From the NCBI GenBank assembly GCA_963627995.1, contig CAVGCV010000003.1:62001-126000 (forward strand): a stretch of 64,000 bases of DNA, written 5' to 3'. This document shows, in pieces, positions 26,678 through 34,140 of this stretch. This DNA is from UBA3839 sp963627995. Its GTDB lineage: Bacteria > Bacteroidota > Bacteroidia > Bacteroidales > Bacteroidaceae. Positions within the stretch are counted from its first letter, which is position 1, and each line of letters starts with the position of its first letter. Below the pieces are notes generated by a model that saw only the letters and a list, made by a program, of their open reading frames with translations, was not told the DNA's origin and searched no databases. Position numbers and translations under genes: made by a program.

Positions 26678-28129
26678 ATGAGTTCATTGCAAACAACCAA
26701 GATGACCAACTACCGGTGGGTGATCTGCGCCATGCTGTTCTTTGCGACGACGGTCAATTACCTCGACCGCCAAGTGCTTTCGCTCACCTGGGACGAATTT
26801 ATCAAGCCCGAGTTCCACTGGAACGACGACCACTACGGGACGATTACGGCCGTGTTCTCCATCTTCTATGCCGTCTGCATGCTCTTTGCCGGGCGTTTCA
26901 TCGACTGGATGGGGACGAAGAGGGGCTACATCTGGAGCATCGTGGTGTGGAGCGTCGGCGCCTGTCTGCACGCGGGCTGCGGCTGGTTCACGGAGCAGTG
27001 GGTGGGTGTAGGCTCTAAGCTCGAGCTCATTCAGGCAACGGGCGACCTGGCTGTCATCATCGCCACGGTCTCGATGTGGGCTTTCCTGTTCATGCGTTGC
27101 GTGCTGGCGCTGGGCGAGGCAGGCAACTTCCCTGCGGCCATCAAGGTGACGGCGGAATATTTTCCGAAGAAGGACCGCGCCTATGCCACGTCCATCTTCA
27201 ACTCGGGCGCGTCAATCGGCGCGCTGGTCGCGCCCATCACGATACCCCTGCTGGCGAAGTTCTGGGGATGGGAGTGGGCGTTCATCGTCATTGGTGCGCT
27301 GGGCTTCATCTGGGCCGGCTTGTGGGTGTTCATGTATTCGTCCCCCGCGACGAGCCGCCATGTGAACGAGGCCGAGCTGGTGTACATAGAATCGGACAAG
27401 GACGACCTCGCCGACGTGAAGAAGACGGAGCAGGAGGAGGTTGAGGAAGGTCGGAAGCTGAGCTTTCTGGAGTGTTTCAAGTACAAGCAGACTTGGGCTT
27501 TTGCTTTCGGAAAGTTCATGACCGACGGCGTGTGGTGGTTCTTCCTGTTCTGGACGCCTTCGTACCTCAGCACGCAGTTCGGCATCAAGGCAACCGACCC
27601 GATGGGCATGTGGCTCATCTTCCTGCTGTACCTGATTGTGACGGTGCTTTCGATTTTCGGCGGGAAACTTCCGACGCTCATCATCAACCGCAGCGGAAAG
27701 AATCCCTATGCGGCGCGCATGCAGGCCATGCTCATCTTCGCGTTCTTCCCGCTGCTGGTGCTTCTGGTGCAGCCACTGGGGCAGATCTCTCCCTATTTCC
27801 CCGCCATCATGATTGGCATTGGCGGCGCGGCGCACCAAAGCTGGTCGGCAAACATCTTCTCGACCATTGGAGACATGTTCCCGAAGAGCGCCATCGCCAC
27901 GATTACGGGTATCGGCGGAATGGCCGGCGGCGTGGGCTCGATGATTCTGCAAAAGGGAGCGGGCCGTCTCTTTGAGCATGCCGACGCCACCGGCATGGAG
28001 TTCTTCGGATTCGAGGGAAAGCCGGCCGGATATTTCGTTATCTTCTGTGTGTGCGCGGTTGCGTATCTCATAGGCTGGGTTGTGATGAAGATGCTCGTTC
28101 CCAAGTACAAGCCCATAGTGGTGGAGTAG
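26678..28129 (+). CDS. MFS transporter, hexuronate (ExuT-like) family
   Basis: A 483-residue, 12-helix inner-membrane permease of the anion:cation symporter branch. The first helix carries TTVNYLDRQVLS, typical of ExuT/GudP/DgoT transporters. The loop between helices 2 and 3 has RFIDWMGTKRGY (the MFS motif), and ALGEAGNFPAAIKVTAEYFPKKDR is the family signature of helix 4. It most likely brings in galacturonate or glucuronate with protons, which would feed uxaC and uxaB elsewhere in the window. An inserted periplasmic loop after helix 3 and an acidic central loop (DKDDLADVKKTEQEE) are notable. Alternative: another sugar acid. Confidence 0.88.
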   Translation: MSSLQTTKMTNYRWVICAMLFFATTVNYLDRQVLSLTWDEFIKPEFHWNDDHYGTITAVFSIFYAVCMLFAGRFIDWMGTKRGYIWSIVVWSVGACLHAGCGWFTEQWVGVGSKLELIQATGDLAVIIATVSMWAFLFMRCVLALGEAGNFPAAIKVTAEYFPKKDRAYATSIFNSGASIGALVAPITIPLLAKFWGWEWAFIVIGALGFIWAGLWVFMYSSPATSRHVNEAELVYIESDKDDLADVKKTEQEEVEEGRKLSFLECFKYKQTWAFAFGKFMTDGVWWFFLFWTPSYLSTQFGIKATDPMGMWLIFLLYLIVTVLSIFGGKLPTLIINRSGKNPYAARMQAMLIFAFFPLLVLLVQPLGQISPYFPAIMIGIGGAAHQSWSANIFSTIGDMFPKSAIATITGIGGMAGGVGSMILQKGAGRLFEHADATGMEFFGFEGKPAGYFVIFCVCAVAYLIGWVVMKMLVPKYKPIVVE

Positions 28130-28166
28130 GGAGGCACTCGTGCAGCCGGCTTCCAATCAAACATAA

Positions 28167-28203
28167 GGCAGGGGCTTTCCGCATACGGCGGAAAGCCCCT
28201 GCC
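28167..28203 (+). terminator. Hairpin terminator after the MFS gene
   Basis: A 16-base perfect stem from GGCAGGGGCTTTCCGC (28167-28182) and its complement (28188-28203) with a 5-base loop, 37 bases after the stop. The following bases are TGTGTGT, a weak T-tract. Confidence 0.8.
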
Positions 28204-28254
28204 TGTGTGTCCCGACCATAGGCGGATGAAGGCTGTTGCGTGCCTCAGACTCCC

Positions 28255-28308
28255 TTGCGCTGCATAAACAGCGCATAAAGTGCGGAATCCATGCGAAAAT
28301 GCAGCGCA
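28255..28308. repeat. Inverted repeat upstream of the decarboxylase promoter
   Basis: TGCGCTGCAT (28256-28265) and ATGCAGCGCA (28299-28308) are exact reverse complements about 33 bases apart. They lie 36 bases upstream of the -33 element of the following operon, where a regulator could bind. No function is shown. Confidence 0.5.
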
Positions 28309-28343
28309 GAGAAACGAAATGTGGTAATCGCGGTCGTAAAAGT

Positions 28344-28374
28344 TTTGATTTGATAGAAAAATGTCGTAATTTTG
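28344..28374 (+). promoter_or_regulatory. Promoter of the decarboxylase pump operon
   Basis: TTTG (28344-28347), exactly 19 bases, then TAATTTTG (28367-28374): a perfect match to the Bacteroidota consensus. The leader to the first ATG is about 135 bases and contains small hairpins, including TACATC-GGTC-GATGTA near 28450-28466. Confidence 0.82.
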
Positions 28375-28517
28375 TGTCCGTATTTTTGCTGCCGCGAACG
28401 CGCGGCGTGTGGAAAGTGTAAAAAGAGAATTCCATCCTGCATTTCTTCCTCAAATTAAGGATACATCGGTCGATGTAGTTCTGCAATCGTGCAAAATAAC
28501 CATTAAATAATTCTTAT

Positions 28518-28778
28518 ATGGAAAATTTACCCCAAGCATTACAGCTTCTTCTTGTCGGTATGCTCACGGTGTTCGTGATTCTGCTGGTGGTGATATACCT
28601 TGGTAAGGAACTCATATTCTTTATAAACAAGTTTGCCCCCGAGGAAAAAGTTGTGAAGAAGACAGTTTCCGCACCTTCCGCCTCAACGGTGGATGCCAAC
28701 ACCCAGGCAATCATCCGCGCGGCGGTCAGCCAACTTACCGGCGGCAAAGGCACGGCATCGAAAATTCAGAAAGTGTAA
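28518..28778 (+). CDS. oadG: Sodium-pump decarboxylase gamma subunit (OadG family)
   Basis: An 86-residue small membrane protein with one N-terminal span (LLLVGMLTVFVILLVVIYLG) followed by a charged, Ala/Ser-rich cytoplasmic tail. Gamma subunits anchor the alpha subunit to the beta membrane subunit and help assembly. The position directly before alpha and beta genes supports the call; the short sequence alone is not decisive. First gene of a three-gene operon with a strong promoter. Confidence 0.85.
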   Translation: MENLPQALQLLLVGMLTVFVILLVVIYLGKELIFFINKFAPEEKVVKKTVSAPSASTVDANTQAIIRAAVSQLTGGKGTASKIQKV

Positions 28779-28804
28779 CCCCTTAAAAAGCTATCTGTAG
28801 ATAT

Positions 28805-30628
28805 ATGAACAAAGAAGTAAAGTTTAGTCTGGTCTTCCGCGACATGTGGCAGAGTGCTGGCAAGTACCAGCCACGCGTAGACCAGTTGTTGAAAGTCGCG
28901 CCCGCCATCATCAAAATGGGCTGCTTCGACCGTGTGGAAACCAACGGAGGCGGGTTCGAGCAAGTGAACCTCCTTTTCGGCGAGAACCCGAACAAGGCTG
29001 TTCGCGAGTGGACGCGCCCCTTCCACGAGGCGGGCATCCAGACCCACATGCTTGACCGCGCGCTCAACGGACTTCGCATGAGCCCGTGTCCGAAAGACCT
29101 CCGCCAGCTCTTCTATAAAGTGAAGAAGGCGCAGGGAACAGACATCACGCGCATTTTTTGCGGGCTGAACGACACGCGCAACATCATACCGTCCATTCAA
29201 TACGCCAAGGCTGCGGGCATGATTGCACAGGCGAGCCTCTGCATCACGCACTCACCCATCCACACGGTGGACTACTATGTGAATTTGGCGAAAGAACTGA
29301 TTGATGCCGGTGCCGACGAAATCTGCCTGAAGGACATGGCTGGCATCGGACGTCCCGAGTCGTTGGGTAAGATTACGGCGGGCATCAAGGCTTATAAGAA
29401 GAACGGCATTGTCATCCAATACCACTCGCACGCCGGCCCGGGCTTCAACATGGCCAGCATTCTCGAGGTCTGCAAGAACGGTTGCGACTATGTGGACGTG
29501 GCTGTCGCCCCGCTGGCGTGGGGAACGGGCCATGCCGACGTTATCGCCGTTCAGGAAATGCTGAAAGATGCCGGTTTCAAGGTAAAGGACATTGATATGG
29601 AGGCGTATATGGAGGTACGCACGCAGATACAGGAGATGATGGATGACTTCCTGGGATACTATTGCCCTGAACTCAACCGCATCAACAACTCCCTGCTTGT
29701 TAAGCCAGGACTGCCCGGTGGCATGATGGGCTCTTTGATGACCGACCTGGAGGAGAACCTTACGTCGCTGAACAAATGGAAGGCAAAGCATGGCCAGAAG
29801 GAACTGACAACCGACGAGCTCCTCATCAAGCTCTTCGACGAGGTGGCATACGTATGGCCCAAGGTGGGCTATCCCTGCCTTGTCACTCCGTTCAGCCAGT
29901 ATGTGAAGAACCTCGCGCTGATGAACGTGATGCAGATGGAGAAGGGCAAGGAGCGCTGGTCGATGATTGCCGACACCATTTGGGACATGATTCTTGGCAA
30001 AGCCGGAAGACTTCCGGGAAAGGTGGCGCCCGAACTCGTTGCGATGGCAAAGGCCGAAGGACGCGAGTTCTTGGACTCCGATCCGCAGGAGAACTACCCC
30101 GACGACATCGACGAATACCGCAAGAAGATGCAGGAGAAAGGTTGGGAACTCGGGGAGGACAATGAGGAACTCTTCGAATATTCGATGCACCCGACGCAGT
30201 ACGAGGCTTATAAGAGCGGAAAGGCCAAGGCCGACTTTGAGGCTGACCTTGCGAAGCGTAAGGCAGCGAAGAACGCGCCGGGCACAGCTGCCGACCTGCC
30301 GAACAGCATCACGGTGAATGTCAATGGGCAGAACTACAAGGTGGACATCGCGTACGGAGATGCAATGCCGGTCGCGCCGGCTGCCCCCGTTGGCGAAGGC
30401 GCGGATTTGCTTGCTCCGCTGGAAGGAAAGTTCTTCCTCGTCAAGGAGTCGGGCGAAACGCCGAAGAAAGTGGGCGACGCTGTGAAGGAGGGCGACGTGG
30501 TTTGCTACATCGAGGCCATGAAGACGTACAATGCCATTCGTGCCGACCGCGACGGTGTCATCACGGCTATCATCGCAAATACGGGCGATTCGATAGAGGA
30601 GGATGACGTAATCATGAAAATCGGATAG
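28805..30628 (+). CDS. oadA: Biotin-dependent oxaloacetate decarboxylase alpha subunit / pyruvate carboxylase subunit B type
   Basis: A 607-residue protein with an HMGL-like carboxyltransferase barrel (about 1-300), a conserved carboxylase domain and a C-terminal biotinyl domain. The metal and catalytic residues are kept: the Asp of FRDMWQS, the Lys of EICLKDMAG and the HxH of QYHSHAG. The biotin Lys is residue 573 in EAMKTYN, where the common motif is EAMKM/L. The replacement of the usual LRDAHQS by FRDMWQS and of LRGQN by LDRALNG is typical of a Bacteroidales subfamily. It transfers CO2 from a carboxylic acid to biotin; the substrate may be oxaloacetate, and methylmalonyl-CoA type pumps are the alternative. 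Confidence 0.9.
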   Translation: MNKEVKFSLVFRDMWQSAGKYQPRVDQLLKVAPAIIKMGCFDRVETNGGGFEQVNLLFGENPNKAVREWTRPFHEAGIQTHMLDRALNGLRMSPCPKDLRQLFYKVKKAQGTDITRIFCGLNDTRNIIPSIQYAKAAGMIAQASLCITHSPIHTVDYYVNLAKELIDAGADEICLKDMAGIGRPESLGKITAGIKAYKKNGIVIQYHSHAGPGFNMASILEVCKNGCDYVDVAVAPLAWGTGHADVIAVQEMLKDAGFKVKDIDMEAYMEVRTQIQEMMDDFLGYYCPELNRINNSLLVKPGLPGGMMGSLMTDLEENLTSLNKWKAKHGQKELTTDELLIKLFDEVAYVWPKVGYPCLVTPFSQYVKNLALMNVMQMEKGKERWSMIADTIWDMILGKAGRLPGKVAPELVAMAKAEGREFLDSDPQENYPDDIDEYRKKMQEKGWELGEDNEELFEYSMHPTQYEAYKSGKAKADFEADLAKRKAAKNAPGTAADLPNSITVNVNGQNYKVDIAYGDAMPVAPAAPVGEGADLLAPLEGKFFLVKESGETPKKVGDAVKEGDVVCYIEAMKTYNAIRADRDGVITAIIANTGDSIEEDDVIMKIG

Positions 30629-30630
30629 CC

Positions 30631-31866
30631 ATGGTTGAAATATTCCAGAATCTATACGAGATGACGGCCATCAGCAACATCGTCGCCGAGCCGTCCTTTC
30701 TCATCATGTATGCGATTGCGTTCCTGCTCTTGTATCTTGGCATTGTGAAGCACTATGAGCCGCTGCTGCTCGTTCCCATCGCTTTCGGTGTGCTCATCGC
30801 CAACTTTCCGGGCGGCGAAATGGGCGTGCTGCAAGCCAAGGAAACGGGTGAAATCATAAAGGACGGCAAATCCTACAATGTCTGGGAAATGTCGCTGCCG
30901 GCAATCGCGCATGATTTGGGCTTGATGAACTTCCTTTACTACATGCTCATCAAGACAGGCTTTCTGCCTCCCATCATCTTCATGGGTGTGGGTGCGCTGA
31001 CTGACTTTGGCCCCATGCTTCGCAACCTTCGGCTGTCGATTTTCGGCGCCGCCGCACAATTTGGCATCTTCATTGTGCTGATATGTGCTGTTTTGTTTGG
31101 ATTCACCCTGAAGGAGGCAGCGTCGCTCGGAATCATTGGCGGCGCGGACGGCCCAACGGCAATCTACACCACCATCAAGCTGGCGCCGCACCTTCTTGGC
31201 CCGATTGCCATAGCCGCTTACAGCTACATGGCCCTCGTGCCAGTCATCATTCCGCTTGTCGTGAGGCTGACTTGCACGAAGAAGGAGCTGATGATTAACA
31301 TGAAGGAGCAGGACAAGCTGTACCCCGCGAAGAATGAAATCAAGAACATGCGCATCGTCAAGATAATCTTCCCGATAGCCGTCACCACCATCGTGGCCAT
31401 TTTTGTGCCGACGGCCGTCAGCCTGATTGGAATGTTGATGTTCGGTAACTTGCTGAAGGAAATCGGGTCGGACACCAGCCGTCTCTACGAAACAGTGTCG
31501 AACTCCATCATGAACACAGCGACCGTGTTCCTCGGCCTCTGTGTGGGCGCCACCATGACGTCGCAGGCGTTCCTCAACTGGACAACAATCGGCATCGTGA
31601 TTGGCGGATTCCTCGCATTTGCAGTCTCAATTGCCGCCGGCATCTGCTTCGTGAAAATCATGAACCTCTTCTGCAAGAAGAAGATCAATCCGCTCATCGG
31701 GGCTACGGGACTCTCGGCCGTGCCGATGGCCAGCCGCGTCTGCAACGAAATCGCGACGAAGTACGACCCCAAGAACCATGTGCTCAACTATTGCATGTCG
31801 TCCAACATTTCGGGCGTGATTGGTTCGGCCGTAGCGGCCGGCGTGCTCATCACGTTCCTGCAGTAG
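30631..31866 (+). CDS. oadB: Sodium-translocating decarboxylase beta subunit
   Basis: A 411-residue integral membrane protein with about nine to eleven spans. It decarboxylates carboxybiotin and exports sodium, coupling decarboxylation to an ion gradient. Family blocks are clear: MGVGALTDFGPML, the IIGGADGPTAIY stretch that carries the sodium-site Asp, NSIMNTATVFLGLCVG and ATGLSAVPMASRVCNEIA. It starts two bases after the alpha stop. A terminator follows. With oadG and oadA it forms a complete membrane pump, useful to an anaerobe with succinate-type fermentation. Confidence 0.95.
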   Translation: MVEIFQNLYEMTAISNIVAEPSFLIMYAIAFLLLYLGIVKHYEPLLLVPIAFGVLIANFPGGEMGVLQAKETGEIIKDGKSYNVWEMSLPAIAHDLGLMNFLYYMLIKTGFLPPIIFMGVGALTDFGPMLRNLRLSIFGAAAQFGIFIVLICAVLFGFTLKEAASLGIIGGADGPTAIYTTIKLAPHLLGPIAIAAYSYMALVPVIIPLVVRLTCTKKELMINMKEQDKLYPAKNEIKNMRIVKIIFPIAVTTIVAIFVPTAVSLIGMLMFGNLLKEIGSDTSRLYETVSNSIMNTATVFLGLCVGATMTSQAFLNWTTIGIVIGGFLAFAVSIAAGICFVKIMNLFCKKKINPLIGATGLSAVPMASRVCNEIATKYDPKNHVLNYCMSSNISGVIGSAVAAGVLITFLQ

Positions 31867-31888
31867 CTGCGCACCGGCCAAAAAGAAG

Positions 31889-31925
31889 AGCCGCCATACC
31901 CCTCGTGTGGGTGTGGCGGCTTTTT
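31889..31925 (+). terminator. Terminator of the decarboxylase operon
   Basis: Stem AGCCGCCATACCC / GGGTGTGGCGGCT (with one G-T pair) and a TTTTT tail, 23 bases after the oadB stop. Confidence 0.9.
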
Positions 31926-31932
31926 GCGTGCG

Positions 31933-32092
31933 GTGCGGTCGGATGAAACGCGCGCCGCACCCTGCTCTGGCTGGCGGTGCGTTGCAAAATGGTGCTTGCC
32001 GCACGGAGGGGTCGCCATCCGTGCGGCAAGCATTGTCTTTGGGCGCGCGCGGAGGTTTCGGGTGTTGCGCGCGCGGGGCGGCCTCGCCGCGC
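31933..32092. repeat. Possible degenerate 22-base-period box array
   Basis: GC boxes start at 31933 GTGCGG, 31955 CCGCAC, 31977 GTGCGT, 31999 CCGCAC, 32021 GTGCGG, 32043 GCGCGC, 32065 TTGCGC and 32087 CCGCGC, all 22 apart. The sequence is GC-rich, so chance matches are more likely than in the AT-linked arrays. Two boxes form the ends of the hairpin at 31993-32033. It fills the space to the stop of the agmatine deiminase-like gene. Confidence 0.45.
31993..32033 (-). terminator. Hairpin after the agmatine deiminase-like gene
   Basis: A 15-base perfect stem, TGCTTGCCGCACGGA (31993-32007) with its complement at 32019-32033. It lies 59 bases past the stop of the leftward gene; the exit side on the minus strand reads ACCATTTTG, a short T-tract. 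Confidence 0.65.
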
Positions 32093-33090
32093 TACACGGC
32101 GGGATATTGCATGGTGCAGCAGTGGAGCGAGCCGTGCTGCCGGATGAGCGGACGGCAGTCAATGCCCACGATTTCCCTGTCGGGGAAGACGCCCTGCAGC
32201 CTTTCCATGGCCACGGCGTCGCGGTCGGGCTGTCCGTAGGTGGGGCAGAGTACCGCGCCATTCAGCACCAGGTAGTTGGCGTAGGTGGCCGGCAGCCGCT
32301 CCCCGTCGGCATGGATGGCGCGGGGCAATGGCAGCGGCACCAGCTGGTAGGGCCGTCCGCCCGGTGTCCGGAATGCGCGCAGCTCCTCCTCCATCTCTGC
32401 CAGTCCGGCATGGTGTTCGTCGTCCGTGTCCGCGCAGGCCGCATGGGCAATCGTGTCGTTGGGGCAAAGGCGCGCCAGCGTGTCGATGTGTCCGTCGGTG
32501 TCGTCCCCGGCCAAACGGCCGTGGCTGAGCCACAGCACGCGCTCTGCGCCGAGGTACCGGCAAAGCCGTCGCTCAATCTCCTTGCGGCCGAGCGGCTCGT
32601 TGCGGTTCGGCGCGAGGAGGCACGAGGCCGTGGTGAGTATGGTGCCGCGTCCGTCGCTCTCCACGCTTCCCCCCTCCAGCACGAAGTCGAGGTGGTTCAC
32701 ATACGCGCCCTTCAGCACACCCGCGTCGCGCAGGTGCCGGTTGATGAGGTTGTCGCGGTTGGCGGCGAACTTCATGCCCCAGCCGTTGAACTGGAAGTCC
32801 AGCAGTTGCCGTTCCCCGTTCTCCACACATGAGATGAACGCGTGGTCTCTCGCCCATGTGTCGTTCGTCGGGCATTCCACCACGCGCACGTTGTCCATGC
32901 CGCGCACCAGCCGTTCCACCTCGCCGGCACTCTGCGCCACAATGAGCAGCGGCTCGCGGGCGGCAATCTCGCGCGCCATGCGCAGGTAGCAGCCGGTCAC
33001 CTCGTCGAGCGTCTGCGCCCAGTCGGTGCCGGCGTGCGGCCATGTGAGCTGCACGCATTCCTGCGGGCTCCATTCGGATGGGAAAAACAT
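32092..33090 (-). CDS. Agmatine deiminase / peptidylarginine deiminase family protein
   Basis: A 332-residue enzyme of the guanidino-group modifying fold. The FPSEWSPQECVQLTWPH start, the NDTWARDHAFI block, FQFNGWGMKF, LEGGSVESDGRGTILTTASCLL, and the HIDTLARL segment all match. The catalytic Cys is in SLHC near residue 324, next to a second Cys. Agmatine deiminases convert agmatine to N-carbamoylputrescine for putrescine synthesis. No aguB partner is adjacent, so substrate assignment rests on family only. It is last in the leftward run, 82 bases after ridA with a hairpin between, so it may be partly uncoupled. Confidence 0.9.
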   Translation of the reverse strand: MFFPSEWSPQECVQLTWPHAGTDWAQTLDEVTGCYLRMAREIAAREPLLIVAQSAGEVERLVRGMDNVRVVECPTNDTWARDHAFISCVENGERQLLDFQFNGWGMKFAANRDNLINRHLRDAGVLKGAYVNHLDFVLEGGSVESDGRGTILTTASCLLAPNRNEPLGRKEIERRLCRYLGAERVLWLSHGRLAGDDTDGHIDTLARLCPNDTIAHAACADTDDEHHAGLAEMEEELRAFRTPGGRPYQLVPLPLPRAIHADGERLPATYANYLVLNGAVLCPTYGQPDRDAVAMERLQGVFPDREIVGIDCRPLIRQHGSLHCCTMQYPAV

Positions 33091-33133
33091 ATCGGTACGT
33101 TTGTCAATGGTCTTGCAGCGGTTCGCCGACAGC

Positions 33134-33164
33134 GGGGGGACGGCGCGCGGTGCGCCGTCCCCCC
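33134..33164 (-). terminator. GC-rich hairpin after ridA
   Basis: A 13-base stem (33134-33146 with 33152-33164) starting nine bases after the ridA stop on the minus strand. It lacks a T-run, so it may attenuate and not fully stop transcription. Confidence 0.55.
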
Positions 33165-33172
33165 GGTTGCAT

Positions 33173-33553
33173 TCAGCCTCTCACTGCGACGGCTTCGATT
33201 TCGATGCTTCCGCCCTTGGGCAGCGCCGCCACGGCGAAGGCCGACCGGGCCGGGTAGGGCGCTTCGAAAAATTCGGCGTACACCTCGTTCACGGCGGCGA
33301 AGTCGTCCATGCTGGTCAGCAGCACCGTCACTTTCACCACGTCGGCCATCGACAGTCCTTCTGCCGCGAGGATGTTCTTGATGTTTGCCAGCGACTGGCG
33401 CGCCTTGCAGCGGATGCAGCCCTCTGCGAATTCGCCCGTAGCGGGGTCGATGGGCAGCTGCCCGCTGACGTACACTGTGTTGCCGGCCGCGATGGCTTGG
33501 CTGTAGGGACCGATGGCGGCGGGCGCATTGGTCGTTGAGATTGCCTTGTTCAT
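33173..33553 (-). CDS. ridA: RidA family reactive intermediate deaminase
   Basis: A 126-residue YjgF/RidA protein, which hydrolyses 2-aminoacrylate and similar enamines from PLP enzymes to protect the cell. The IGPYSQAI start, VYVSGQLPIDP, the CRCKARQSLANIKNIL helix and the late ARSAFAVAALPKG with the substrate-binding Arg are all present. It lies 62 bases downstream of lptE. Confidence 0.96.
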   Translation of the reverse strand: MNKAISTTNAPAAIGPYSQAIAAGNTVYVSGQLPIDPATGEFAEGCIRCKARQSLANIKNILAAEGLSMADVVKVTVLLTSMDDFAAVNEVYAEFFEAPYPARSAFAVAALPKGGSIEIEAVAVRG

Positions 33554-33615
33554 GTCGTTTGGATTTGGTTGGATTTCACTTGCGCTTTCCTTTTCGGCCT
33601 TCCGCGCCGCACCGC

Positions 33616-34140
33616 CTACCAGTTGGCGACGGTGGCGTTGAAGATTTGGTCCACGATGTCGTCAATCATCTCCTGCACCAGCGCGTCCTGCACGGCCGTC
33701 AGCTGCTGCGAGGAGTCGTACTCCGTCGTGGCCGAGAACGTGCGCTCGAAGTCCTCCCCGTGGTTGCTGTTGTTCACGAAGCGCACGTTCACCGTCATCT
33801 TCAGTTGCGTTTGTGCGGCATAGCCGTCGCTGGAAATCGACTTGTTCAGCTGGGAGTATTCGGTGATTTCGCCCGACAGCTGCAGGTCGCCGTTGCGCTT
33901 GAGGATTTGCAGCTTCGTCTTGTTGTTGAACTCGTCGCTCAAGCTGTTGTAGAACATGCTCTCCATCGGCGCCCACACGTATGCGCAGCGGATGGGGAAC
34001 TTGTCGATGCTGATGGACTTCACTTTGTTGTAGTCGATGCTCGACCCGTTGAACGAGTAGCTGATGGAGCACGCGGCCGCCATCAGACCGGCGCAGAGCG
34101 CGACCACCGTACGTGCGGCGCGCGGAAGGGAACGCCTCAT
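33616..34140 (-). CDS. lptE: LptE family LPS-assembly lipoprotein
   Basis: A 174-residue outer-membrane lipoprotein with lipobox AAAC (Cys24). The mature part (SYSFNGSSIDYNKVKSISIDKFPIR, then LQILKRNGDLQLSGEITEY) matches the Bacteroidota LptE family, which helps LptD insert lipopolysaccharide into the outer leaflet. Its ATG overlaps the stop of the sigma-54 activator gene (34137-34140), so the two are translationally coupled. Confidence 0.9.
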   Translation of the reverse strand: MRRSLPRAARTVVALCAGLMAAACSISYSFNGSSIDYNKVKSISIDKFPIRCAYVWAPMESMFYNSLSDEFNNKTKLQILKRNGDLQLSGEITEYSQLNKSISSDGYAAQTQLKMTVNVRFVNNSNHGEDFERTFSATTEYDSSQQLTAVQDALVQEMIDDIVDQIFNATVANW

